From Gammaproteobacteria bacterium (GTDB taxonomy: Bacteria; Pseudomonadota; Gammaproteobacteria; Steroidobacterales; Steroidobacteraceae): DNA of 46,708 bases. The notes below the pieces were generated by a model, which was not told the DNA's origin, searched no databases, and saw only the letters and a program-made list of their open reading frames with translations. Location of the stretch: contig CANIOW010000025.1 in NCBI GenBank assembly GCA_947469285.1, positions 1-46,708 of the forward strand, given 5' to 3'. Positions 19,272 to 27,703 of this stretch are shown here, in pieces (the stretch's first letter is position 1; the number at the start of each line of letters is the position of its first letter). The position numbers and the translations under genes were made by a program.

Positions 19272-19485
19272 TCATGAGACGCGCAGGAATTCGCGGATCA
19301 CTCGCCCCTGATTCGTGGTTTCCTCGTTGTCTTCCCGAAGCCAGCGCTCAATCTCGAGGCGGGCCTGGGGAAAACTGGTGAACTAGTATTCACTCAGGCA
19401 TCCGTCGCGCAACCGTCCATTGAACGACTCGACGTAGGAGTTCCGGTTGGGTTATGCCGGCTCGATCAATCGGACTGATACTCTG
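19272..19485 (-). mobile_element. Decayed IS3-family transposase (OrfB C-terminal fragment)
   Basis: Reading the minus strand from about 19485 down to the TGA at 19272-19274 gives LIEPA*PNRNSYVESFNGRLRDGC, then LSEY*FTSFPQARLEIERW (asterisks are stops; shown in two pieces). This matches the C-terminal DDE region of IS3-family (IS407-like) OrfB, including the catalytic-Glu motif Y-x-ESFNGR-RDxCL. Two in-frame stops and loss of the N-terminal part show it is dead. It lies at the exact left edge of the low-GC minus-strand island. The flanks, 19231-19271 and 19486-19660, hold no recognisable gene. Confidence 0.75.
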
Positions 19486-19660
19486 TTTTGGGAGTGTTCA
19501 GTTCAGCATCGCTTTTCGCGTAAATTCCTTTGCGTAGGGTGATCGAATGATGTCGTAAATCCCGTGCATTTTGCCAGCGGCTGACCATGGTCCTATAGCT
19601 CTGGAGCCATCCCTGACCAACCAATACGTATCGGCGCTGCCTTGCCGAAGGAGAGTATTT

Positions 19661-20688
19661 TCAGGAGGACTTGGCTGTCTTCAACGACTGCCGCTTCAGT
19701 TGCAGCACCGGCCGTTCGACCAGAAACCAGGACGCGCCGGCCGCCGCCACCGTCAGTGCTATGGCCGCGGGTATGCTGCGCAGCCCTAGGACCAGTAGCA
19801 AGTTGATGATTGGGCCGTGCCAGATGTAGGTTCCGTAACTCAGGTCAGTCTTCAAGGATCGGTACGGTGTTGAAAACGCCACCACAAGATGAGGCAGATG
19901 TAGCAGCTGAAATAGAGCAGCCCCAGCCGGTTGCCTGCAATGCCGAACACCAAGCCATCCCCGACGGTCATCATCCCCGCTAATGGAACGGCGGCCAGCG
20001 GGAACCACCGGAACCAGCATCGCAGAGTCTGAAAATGCTTGACAGCTAGGATGCCGAACCCAAACATCCAGCCCCAGACCACTGGCGTGAGCGCCAAAAA
20101 GTCAAACAGCGTCTTGTTGCCTTTTACCGGAACAGACCAGAGCGCCGGCCCGACGGCATAGATGGCAAACGACAGGGCGGTCAGCAGAAGTACGGCGTGC
20201 CGGAATCGACGTTCCAGCCAGACGATAAGCGGCAACGACAAGTAGAAGAGGATTTCCGTCGTCAGCGTCCAAAGTGCACCATTGAGAACACCCACGCCTA
20301 CGTCACGAAAATGCATGGGGTTATAGGCTTGGCCGAGCGTGAGTTGCGCGACCATCCATAACGCGTAGACCGCCGGATGGGCACGTAGGTCTTCGGCCCC
20401 ATGGGCCATCAGTGCCACCGCGATGGCGCCCAGTGTGACGAACAGCAGTCCCGGGAACAGGCGCAGGAACCGGTTGTAGAAGTAGCGGTGGCCTGGCGCA
20501 TTGAGATATGAGGCGTAAATCAGGAAACCACTGACAAAGAAAAAGGCCGGAACCCCGGGGAAATAGCCCACGATGGTCGGGATATTGCTACCTAGGTGCT
20601 GTGCAGAATGTCCGAATACCACCTGCAGCGCAAACACTATGCGGAGCCATTCGATGTTGTTTGTCTTGTCGAAGAAGGGTGCGGACAT
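19661..20688 (-). pseudogene. Membrane O-acyltransferase (acyltransferase-3 family), frameshifted
   Basis: An OafA/acyltransferase-3 protein that would O-acetylate a sugar of the repeat unit at the inner membrane. The start is at 20688 (MSAPFFDKTNNIEWLRIVFALQ), with the conserved His in VVFGHSAQH and multiple membrane helices. The first frame runs to a stop at 19852; the matching C-terminal part (FSTPYRSLKTDLSYGTYIWHG) continues in another frame to 19661. The switch lies at about 19868-19886, where WW RFQ gives way to RFSTPYRS. One missing base would explain it. It is therefore either a recently inactivated gene or a sequence error. It is the last gene of the island's minus-strand unit. Confidence 0.75.
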
Positions 20689-20746
20689 GGCAGATCCAGG
20701 TTGAACGAGACTTGTCGCAATCGGGGCCGCGATCATTACCAGCGGG

Positions 20747-21880
20747 TTATTTCAGCAAGCCCTTTTGCTTCATCTCAGCGATCGAGCCTTCGTAATCGCT
20801 TTGAACCGGCCCTTGGTTCCTGACCCAGTCGCAAAACAAGCGGATGCCGGCCTCGAAGTCGAATCGCGGCGTGAAGCCCAGCAGCCGCCCAGCCTTCTGC
20901 AGGCAGGCGTAGTTGTGACGGATGTCGCCGAGGCGGAAGTTCCCGCCAACTGCAATCGGCACCTCGATGCCAATATGTTGTACCAACGTACGAGCCACTG
21001 TCATTACATCCACCGGCACGCCGGTACCGACGTTGAACATTTGTTGTGCCGCCGCGGGGTTGAACAACGACTGGACAGTGGCATCGACAACATCGTCGAT
21101 ATAAACGAAGTCGCGACTCTCGCGTCCGTCCTCAAAGATGTTGATGGGCTTGCCGGCCATGATCAGGTTGGAGAAGATCGAGAGGATGCCGGTGTACGGA
21201 TTTGACAAGGATTGGCCTGGCCCGTACACGTTCTGATAGCGTAGGGCCACACCCTCAATATTGATCGCCGGGCAAACGGTCATCACTAACTGCTCCTGCA
21301 CTTGTTTGGTGATGCCATACACAGACGATGGGTGGATCAACGAATCTTCATCGGTGGCCATGAGCTCCAGAGGTCCGCCGCCGACTGTGTGGCGCACCTC
21401 GAAGTCGCCAGCTGACATTGCGGCCGCCGATCGATGACCCGGGTACACCACGCCATGCTCGGGCGAGCGGTACTTTCCTTCGCCGTAGATCGACCGGGAT
21501 GACGCCACCACCACACGCTTTACTTGGTGCGGCTGGTTTGCCAGTATGTCCAGCAGCAGTGCGGTGCCGCCCACGTTGACCCGGCTGTAACGGTCGATCT
21601 GGTACATCGACTGCCCGGTCCCGGTCTCGGCGGCGTAGTGCACCACGGCGTCCTGGCCGGTCAGGGCATCGGCCAGCGCCACGCGATCGGTGATATCGGC
21701 CTCGATGAAGCGCACCTGGCCATCGATGGAACGGAATAGGGCCGATTGGCGCGGCTGCGTGCCATGGACCTGGGGAGACAGATTGTCGAAAACAGTGATG
21801 AGGCAGCCGCGTTGCCGCAGCGCCAACGCAAGGTGCGAACCGATGAAGCCGGCGCCGCCGGTGATCAAAATATTCTGCAT
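20747..21880 (-). CDS. NAD-dependent nucleotide-sugar epimerase/dehydratase (extended SDR)
   Basis: A 377-residue extended SDR with GGAGFIGSHL at residues 8-17, a serine strand VVASSRSIYGEG, and the catalytic Tyr-Lys in SSVYGITKQ. DGRESRDFVYIDDVV is typical of sugar epimerases. Relative to UDP-glucose 4-epimerases, about 30 extra residues (GVVYPGHRSAAAMSAGDFEV region) lie between the serine strand and the YxxxK helix. Substrate and product cannot be read from sequence. It shares the operon with a Gfo/Idh oxidoreductase and an unassigned TIM-barrel-like protein, and the three could make one uncommon sugar. Confidence 0.8.
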   Translation of the reverse strand: MQNILITGGAGFIGSHLALALRQRGCLITVFDNLSPQVHGTQPRQSALFRSIDGQVRFIEADITDRVALADALTGQDAVVHYAAETGTGQSMYQIDRYSRVNVGGTALLLDILANQPHQVKRVVVASSRSIYGEGKYRSPEHGVVYPGHRSAAAMSAGDFEVRHTVGGGPLELMATDEDSLIHPSSVYGITKQVQEQLVMTVCPAINIEGVALRYQNVYGPGQSLSNPYTGILSIFSNLIMAGKPINIFEDGRESRDFVYIDDVVDATVQSLFNPAAAQQMFNVGTGVPVDVMTVARTLVQHIGIEVPIAVGGNFRLGDIRHNYACLQKAGRLLGFTPRFDFEAGIRLFCDWVRNQGPVQSDYEGSIAEMKQKGLLK

Positions 21881-21939
21881 GATGTGGACCTAGAGTGCGA
21901 TAGGGTCAAGAAAGGTCATGCTGATGCAGCATCAGCTAC

Positions 21940-22800
21940 TTAGGTGCCAGCGTTAATCAGCGCAATGTTGTTCTCGATATTTTCGCGCCGCGACGATCCG
22001 AAAAGGATGGCATCGACACCGGCATGGTCGCGCGCATGCTCGATAGCGCCACCGGTTCCCAGCGCGCCAGATGCGAAGATGGACATCGCAATGTTGCGTG
22101 ACTGGCGATTGCCGAACGACGCCTGCACTTCTTCGATGCTGGGGTTCATACGGAAGCCAGCAATATTGAAGTTGGCGCAGATCCAGGGCGCATGCAGTCC
22201 TATCTCGTCACACAGCACCCGCTGGGCCATCGGGTGGTTCATCGTGATATAGCCCGGCGTGGCCTGAAAACGCTCGCTAACATGGCGATGGAAGCGGGCC
22301 AATAGGCTCCAGGCGCCCAGACCTGTAATCAGGTCGAAGATTATGTTCTGCAGGAACACTCCGCGAACGTTCAGGCCGCGGGTCATCAACAGTTCAATCT
22401 CCACCAGCAACTGCATCACCGCGGAGAAGTCACCCACCGCTACGCGGCCGACACACTTTAGCAGTTCCCTCTTCGAGCAACCGCCGATGTGGTCAGCCAC
22501 TACAGCTAGGATACCGCCGTCGGTAAGCGAGTTCGCGTACTTGTGGGCATAAGGAAGACAGGGGATGTACTGCATGCCAGGGAACAGCCGCGATCGAATG
22601 ATCTCGTGAATTACTGGCTTAAGCCGGGCATGTGTGGTGAACATGAAGTCGCGGATGCCGGCCTGATAGGCCCAGTTAATGACCTCTAGGATCGCGTCCG
22701 GATGGGCGAACTTTTCATCAAGCGACAAGGCCTTGTCGGGGCTGGCATGGTTGATGCCCAGAAACTGGTTGTCCCCCAATATGATTCTGCCGAAGCTCAT
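21940..22800 (-). CDS. Unassigned protein, divergent aldo-keto-reductase-like TIM barrel
   Basis: A 286-residue soluble protein not recognised as any named enzyme. The N-terminus IILGDNQFLGINH and the C-terminus GVDAILFGSSRRENIENNIAL resemble the first strand and last strand/helix of aldo-keto reductases. ILEVINWAYQAGIRDFMFTT sits where their first helix and second strand would be. The Asp-Tyr-Lys-His catalytic set of true aldo-keto reductases is not obvious, so another reaction (aldolase, isomerase or lyase on a sugar) is possible. The ATG at 22800 overlaps the stop of the upstream Gfo/Idh gene (ATGA), implying tight translational coupling. It probably acts in synthesis or modification of a sugar in the repeat unit. 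Confidence 0.6.
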   Translation of the reverse strand: MSFGRIILGDNQFLGINHASPDKALSLDEKFAHPDAILEVINWAYQAGIRDFMFTTHARLKPVIHEIIRSRLFPGMQYIPCLPYAHKYANSLTDGGILAVVADHIGGCSKRELLKCVGRVAVGDFSAVMQLLVEIELLMTRGLNVRGVFLQNIIFDLITGLGAWSLLARFHRHVSERFQATPGYITMNHPMAQRVLCDEIGLHAPWICANFNIAGFRMNPSIEEVQASFGNRQSRNIAMSIFASGALGTGGAIEHARDHAGVDAILFGSSRRENIENNIALINAGT

Positions 22801-23825
22801 ACCAGTTTACCCATGGTCGCGATGGCATGGATTAGACGATCCACAGCTAGACCGTCGTGGACGGTAGCCGCTACATCGGGGTCGACCGCAGCGCGCAGTA
22901 GGGGCCGTCCGAGCGCCCGCTGCAGGAAGATCTCTAGCTGCAGCGAGAATTCCTCGCCACGTAGGTAGAAGTTGACCGGGTAAGGCAGCATCGGTGCCAG
23001 CAGCAGCGCGCGTTGCTCGGCGCTGATGGGCGCGCCAGATGCTACTTGCACCGATATCTCGGCATTATTGGCGTGCACAGTTCCGTAATCGAACGCTACA
23101 TCGAAATCCATGGCCGATTTGCGGCGGCTGGTGTCGCACCAGTCCAATAGTAGTTTGCCCCGGGCGCCGCTGGTGTGCGACCAGCCGATATTAAAGCGAT
23201 CGTCGCCGCGAGTGGAATGCACTTGGCTGTAGTCGGCGGACTGCAGCTGCTGTACTTCGCCGAAAATTGACCGGCAGAGGTCCAGTAGATGCGGGCCGTA
23301 TTCGTTCAGGCAGCCGCCACCGCGCTGAAAATCGGTGCGCCAGCTGTTGTTGTCGGGCCTAGTAACCACATTGCCCATCATGCGGGCACGGTAGTGCAGC
23401 GGTTGCCCCAGGACGCCGGTACGGGTGATGCTGCGCAGCCGCAGGAAGGGCTGGATGAACCGCGTGACGAGGCCCATCTGCACCAAAGTGCCCTGGCGGC
23501 CTTGAAGGTCTGCTAGTTGCTGGCTCTTGTAGGGGTCTAGCGTCAGCGGCTTCTCGATGAAGCAGGGGATGCCACGCTGCAGTAGAGCCTGGGCGATAGG
23601 GAAGTGAGTCGACGTGGGCGTGGCCACGACGGCGCCCCGCCAGACGGTGTCGGTGGCCAGCGCGTCCTCCAGCGACTTAAAGGTGCGGATACCGAGCTTG
23701 CCGAAGACATAGCGCGACAGGGTTGACGCATCGCACACGGCGACCGACCCTTTGTCCAGCAGGCGGCTCAGGATGGCCATGTGAGACAAGCCCATCTTGC
23801 CGCCGCCAATAATGAGGATGTTCAT
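22797..23825 (-). CDS. Gfo/Idh/MocA-family NAD(P)-dependent oxidoreductase
   Basis: A 342-residue protein with an N-terminal Rossmann fold (ILIIGGGKMGLSH, residues about 3-15), the family's signature EKPLTLD and a C-terminal alpha/beta domain. The region NEYGPHLLDLCRSIFGE includes the His-containing helix expected in the active site. Such enzymes oxidise or reduce ring hydroxyls of sugars or nucleotide sugars, for example WlbA/WbpB. The ATG at 23825 is preferred because the Rossmann strand follows at once; an upstream in-frame start at 23858 adds eleven residues. Its stop overlaps the start of the unassigned 286-residue gene. The substrate is unknown. Confidence 0.8.
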   Translation of the reverse strand: MNILIIGGGKMGLSHMAILSRLLDKGSVAVCDASTLSRYVFGKLGIRTFKSLEDALATDTVWRGAVVATPTSTHFPIAQALLQRGIPCFIEKPLTLDPYKSQQLADLQGRQGTLVQMGLVTRFIQPFLRLRSITRTGVLGQPLHYRARMMGNVVTRPDNNSWRTDFQRGGGCLNEYGPHLLDLCRSIFGEVQQLQSADYSQVHSTRGDDRFNIGWSHTSGARGKLLLDWCDTSRRKSAMDFDVAFDYGTVHANNAEISVQVASGAPISAEQRALLLAPMLPYPVNFYLRGEEFSLQLEIFLQRALGRPLLRAAVDPDVAATVHDGLAVDRLIHAIATMGKLV

Positions 23826-23872
23826 ACTGTTAAGGTATGCTCTGGAGAGTGAGGTCAAGTGTACGACCGCGA

Positions 23873-24865
23873 CTAAATCATGGCGGGGTCAAGCAGCTCT
23901 CGTAGAAAGCTATCGACACCGCGCCGGCGGGCCTGCGGCGGGCCGGGTGGCAGCGCTGCCAGCAGCGCTGCCAGCACGCCGGCAGTCTCGCCCGGCGCCA
24001 CCACGACGGCATGCTCGGCCCCAAACCAAGGGCTGCGGCGCACCGACGCATTATTGGTGATGACGCGCGTACCGGCGCTCAACGCTTCGAAGCAACGGAT
24101 GGTGATGCCAGTCTGCCGCGGGTGCGCGTAGTCGACGGTGTATTCCGAATCGGCGATGGCTGCCACGTAGTCAGCATAGGGCAGGGCTTGTCTGAAGATG
24201 TGGCATCGGTATTTCCAGTATAGCAGCGGGTGGCGCACTAGGTTGGCCAAGAAGCTGAACACGTTTGCTTCTAGGATGTAGATGAACCGCTCACCCTGCA
24301 ATCCGGCGTCATCCAAGGAGCGCAGCACCTGGTCGACGTACGCCAGTCGCTGCGAGTGATTACGCATCACGACCGACACAATATAGCGCCGCGTCGGCCT
24401 AATAGGTAACGGAGGCAGCGATGTGAACAGTTCCACTAGCGGCAGGCCTTTCGTCTGCGCGTCTCGGTAGTCGAATGTGCAGACCCGCTCTACTTGGGAG
24501 AGCCAACGCAGCGGTCCGCGGTCGAAGGCGAAGGCATCGAAGTGGTAGCCCACCACCACAGCGCCATACTGCCGCAGTAACGCGGCGGTGCTGGCGTCCA
24601 GCCCGCGGCCCTTGATGACAAGAATCAAATCGTAATAATGCCCACGGAGCACCCGCTCGATTAGCGCCCGGCGAGTGAGGCGGTGCGACAGCGACATCCC
24701 CAGCTTGCTGATGATCTTACCGAAGGTGCTTTCCGGGTACTCGTCATTGGCCACTGTTGTGACATAGCCCCGCGCCTCCAATGCGCCCGAAAGCACGCCA
24801 GCGAAGCCATAGAAGCTACGTGGCAGAATTAGCAGGCAACGACTACCTGACGCAGGCTGTGTCAT
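23873..24865 (-). CDS. CgeB-like GT-B glycosyltransferase
   Basis: A 330-residue putative glycosyltransferase of the CgeB/LPS-biosynthesis type. The C-terminal half holds the diagnostic donor-site pattern RQTGITIRCFEALSAGTRVI followed by TNNASV. The N-terminal half is a Rossmann-like domain (LLILPRSFYGFAGVLSGAL). It is a distant paralogue of the next gene (24862-25833): both share GxTxRxxExLxAGxxxIT and an acidic DxxDAxxxG phrase. The ATG at 24865 overlaps its upstream neighbour's stop. It would add one sugar of the repeat unit on the cytoplasmic face; donor and acceptor are unknown. Confidence 0.7.
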   Translation of the reverse strand: MTQPASGSRCLLILPRSFYGFAGVLSGALEARGYVTTVANDEYPESTFGKIISKLGMSLSHRLTRRALIERVLRGHYYDLILVIKGRGLDASTAALLRQYGAVVVGYHFDAFAFDRGPLRWLSQVERVCTFDYRDAQTKGLPLVELFTSLPPLPIRPTRRYIVSVVMRNHSQRLAYVDQVLRSLDDAGLQGERFIYILEANVFSFLANLVRHPLLYWKYRCHIFRQALPYADYVAAIADSEYTVDYAHPRQTGITIRCFEALSAGTRVITNNASVRRSPWFGAEHAVVVAPGETAGVLAALLAALPPGPPQARRRGVDSFLRELLDPAMI

Positions 24866-25833
24866 GGTACCTGCGGCCGGCTTTTGAGCAGTTGCCTAGC
24901 AAAGCTAGCGACATGGTACAACCCGTAACGAGCATCAGAGTCGCGCAGTGGAGTGTCGAGGAACGCACGCACGCCGCTGAAGTCGAAGCCGTCAAACACC
25001 AAAATGCGGTCGGGCGAGTAGAATGGCTCGTTGACGATGTGATGGTTACCGGTGATTATTTTTTTGCCAGCGCAAAGGTTTTCCATCGTCCGCATAGTGT
25101 AACCAGACTGCTGGTGGTTAGCGAAGTCGAACACCGCCACTGACGTCTCAATCATATCGATGAAGCGATTGTGTGGGATGGAGCGCATGGTCACACCGGT
25201 AGGCCAGTGACCTGCACGTAGCAGCAACGATATTACTACGGGCGTACATGCCATATGACTCTGAAATAAGATTCCCTCATCCAAACAATACTGCTTGAAT
25301 GCTCGAATCGCCTGGTAGCGCTGCACGCTGACAATGTTACCGACAAAGTATACTGCTTTTCGCTGCTGCTCTCGCTTACTCAAGTTCTGAAAGGACGGAA
25401 TGCAGAACAGTGGAAGATAGCCGATACCCTGGGCACGTGCATCTTGGGGGTCGAAGGTATACGCGCGGTCGAAGGCGTGCAGGTAGGGTCGATAGTCGTG
25501 GTTGTGGATCGAATCCCAGTTGTAGAGCACGAACTCGGCACCGACATGGTCGCGCTTGAGCGACGAGAGCGTGTTCAGCGCCATCTGGTGGACTTGGATA
25601 AACAACACTACGTCGTAGCGCTTGCCTCGCTCTGCCGCCACGATGCGCTGGTGATGCGCGTCCATCCGGTGCCGGTACCAACGTGGCGCAGCTACTCGCA
25701 GCGTCTTCATCAGCAAATCGCGCGGTTGGATGTCGTGGAACACGACGTCGTTCCCTTGTGCCCGCATTTCCGTAACGATGGCGGTCGTATAGCCATGATA
25801 AGGAAGACCGATCAGAAGTATTTTCCTGTTCAT
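24862..25833 (-). CDS. CgeB-like GT-B glycosyltransferase (paralogue of the adjacent gene)
   Basis: A 323-residue putative glycosyltransferase. ILLIGLPYHGYTTAIVTEM forms an N-terminal Rossmann strand-helix. VLYNWDSIHNHDYRPYL and YTFDPQDARAQGIGYLPLF are typical of LPS-type CgeB-like enzymes. HQQSGYTMRTMENLCAGKKI, followed by ITGNHHI, forms the C-terminal donor-binding motif. It is coupled by ATGA overlaps to the genes on both sides. It probably transfers one sugar in the repeat unit; specificity is unknown. Confidence 0.72.
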   Translation of the reverse strand: MNRKILLIGLPYHGYTTAIVTEMRAQGNDVVFHDIQPRDLLMKTLRVAAPRWYRHRMDAHHQRIVAAERGKRYDVVLFIQVHQMALNTLSSLKRDHVGAEFVLYNWDSIHNHDYRPYLHAFDRAYTFDPQDARAQGIGYLPLFCIPSFQNLSKREQQRKAVYFVGNIVSVQRYQAIRAFKQYCLDEGILFQSHMACTPVVISLLLRAGHWPTGVTMRSIPHNRFIDMIETSVAVFDFANHQQSGYTMRTMENLCAGKKIITGNHHIVNEPFYSPDRILVFDGFDFSGVRAFLDTPLRDSDARYGLYHVASFARQLLKSRPQVP

Positions 25834-26459
25834 GCATACGGGGAGACGGATGGCTGCTGTTTGAAGCCGCCATCGGGGTAGGTCGTGCGCCAGATGCGGG
25901 TGTCGGGGTCGTAGCGCCGGATGATGGTAGCTGGGGCGCCCACTGCGACGCTGAAATCTGGCATGTCATGGGTGACAACAGCGTTGGCTCCCACCACGCA
26001 GTGGCGACCTATGCGCACACCAAGAATACAGGCGTTGTGGCCGATCCAACTGCCCTCTCCGATTTCCACAACACCATTTTGTCGTATTGGCTGTTGCAGG
26101 ATTGGCACAGTGACATCCCGATAACCATGCACATTGTCTGAGATATACACGCCGTTGGCCGTAAGCACGTGTTTTCCCAGTACTACCCGCTGGGTGGCAT
26201 AGATGTGGTTGAAGCGTCCGATGCTGCAGCCGTCGCCAATTTCCAGCAGGCACTGCGTCGCGCTAGTGTGGGGCACCGCCGCCAAGTAGCTCCGGTACCC
26301 CACGTACACGCCCTCGCCGAGTCCGATGTTGCCGGGAGATTCGATACCTGCTGGAAACACGACGCTGGTGCCACGGCCGAATGCGCGGAAGCGCCAGCCG
26401 TAGAGTAGGCGAAATGCCCGCGCATAAATGGCATTCGCCAATTGGATGTGGAAGATCAT
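25830..26459 (-). CDS. Left-handed beta-helix (hexapeptide) acetyltransferase
   Basis: A 209-residue WbbJ/maltose-acetyltransferase-like protein. Hexapeptide turns ([LIV]-G-x4) run from about residue 50 to 180, including GNIGLGEGVYVG, VEIGEGSWIGHNACIL and VRIGRHCVVGANAVV. ISDNVHGYRD contains the likely catalytic His. These trimers use acetyl-CoA to acetylate a sugar hydroxyl or amine. Start and stop overlap the wzy and glycosyltransferase genes, so it belongs to the repeat-unit operon. It most likely O-acetylates a sugar of the unit. Confidence 0.82.
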   Translation of the reverse strand: MIFHIQLANAIYARAFRLLYGWRFRAFGRGTSVVFPAGIESPGNIGLGEGVYVGYRSYLAAVPHTSATQCLLEIGDGCSIGRFNHIYATQRVVLGKHVLTANGVYISDNVHGYRDVTVPILQQPIRQNGVVEIGEGSWIGHNACILGVRIGRHCVVGANAVVTHDMPDFSVAVGAPATIIRRYDPDTRIWRTTYPDGGFKQQPSVSPYA

Positions 26460-27703
26460 GTAATCCCGTACTGCGGTGTCAACGCCGGTTGGATTTTTGA
26501 CGGTTTACTAGGCGCACGCAGGTAGCCGCTGAATGCTAACATCAAGAAGAAAGGTGTGAATATGAGAGCCTCGCCGAACATCGATAGCGTAAACCACGCG
26601 GTGATTAGAAACGGTTGCGGAAAGAGCTGCTGGCGGATCACTCCCGCAAAAAAAGCCACCCCCAGCGGGATGCCCAAGCTAACAAGTAGTTGCATCAATC
26701 CATTGGATGTATTGCGCTCTTCCGGAGACTCGGAGCTTAGAGGAGTGTCCCCATAGCCCAGCACTTGCGCCGCGGCAGTGTAGCGTTGGTGGTCGAAGCC
26801 GATGCCCAGCACCGGGTGATCCATCAGAATGTTCAGACCGGTTAACAGATCGTACTCGCGTGCCAATGACGAGCCATTGAACACGCCGAACCGCTTGTAT
26901 TGCACATTCTCGTAGGTCATATACAACAGGGGCGGAGCGAACACTACGGCAGTCAGAAGCACTAAGGCCTTGCGTCGCAAGCTGCCAATCTTGACTTGGG
27001 CCACGACAGCAGCACCGACGAGCAGGATGCAAATTAGCATTCCGGTGGTCGATTGCGTGCTTAGCACGGCCATCAAGCCCACAGTCGCTTGGCGCAGGTT
27101 GTACGCGACGAATAGTCGCAAGTACAAGTAAAGGTTCAGGTAGATTTGGAACACGCCTGGCTCAAAGAAAAAGCCGTCGGGGCGTGTCAGTCCACCGGCA
27201 TCGTCGATTGTGACGTGGAAATTGAAGACGAACAGCAGGCTTTGGTAGGTAGCGTCTTGATACGCCAGAGGCATAAAAAGAAAGCCCATAGTGTGGGCCA
27301 GCACTACAGTGACGATCGCCTGCAAGGCCATTGGCCACAGGATTGCCAGCAGATCACGCTGCAACGTGCCGGGCGGCGAGCCGACATACATGTTCAGCAC
27401 CAGGAGCGCGATAGCAAAGTTTACGTAACGCGTAGCTAGGGACGCTACATCAATCGGGCCCGGCCGTAGGAACGTGACTAGCAGCACAGCGCCCAGCAAG
27501 GACAGCGCCGGCCACAGCTTACGGCGCAGCGGCAGACGCCAGCTGGTGGTGCCCAAGCATAGCAGTACCACCAGGCCGAGCATTGGTAAGCGAGGGAGTA
27601 GCAAGTTGCCGCCACTCATCAAAATGGCAAGAAATAACGCGAAGCGACGTAGCATCCAGGGCTGCAGCCGCCAGTGCGCCCAGCGTGATTCTGGGACGCT
27701 CAT
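26456..27703 (-). CDS. wzy: O-antigen/capsule polymerase Wzy
   Basis: A 415-residue protein with about eleven or twelve hydrophobic segments and a long periplasmic stretch near residues 290-345 (QYKRFGVFNGSSLAREYDLL, then GLNILMDHPVLGIGFDH). HPxLGIG(F) in that loop is characteristic of Wzy/O-antigen-ligase-type proteins. It should join flipped undecaprenyl-linked units in the periplasm. The ATG at 27703 overlaps the previous stop (ATGA); the reading frame extends upstream inside the previous gene, but that extension is not membrane-like and is rejected. WaaL-type ligase is the alternative, but the position among wzx and transferase genes favours Wzy. Confidence 0.8.
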   Translation of the reverse strand: MSVPESRWAHWRLQPWMLRRFALFLAILMSGGNLLLPRLPMLGLVVLLCLGTTSWRLPLRRKLWPALSLLGAVLLVTFLRPGPIDVASLATRYVNFAIALLVLNMYVGSPPGTLQRDLLAILWPMALQAIVTVVLAHTMGFLFMPLAYQDATYQSLLFVFNFHVTIDDAGGLTRPDGFFFEPGVFQIYLNLYLYLRLFVAYNLRQATVGLMAVLSTQSTTGMLICILLVGAAVVAQVKIGSLRRKALVLLTAVVFAPPLLYMTYENVQYKRFGVFNGSSLAREYDLLTGLNILMDHPVLGIGFDHQRYTAAAQVLGYGDTPLSSESPEERNTSNGLMQLLVSLGIPLGVAFFAGVIRQQLFPQPFLITAWFTLSMFGEALIFTPFFLMLAFSGYLRAPSKPSKIQPALTPQYGIT

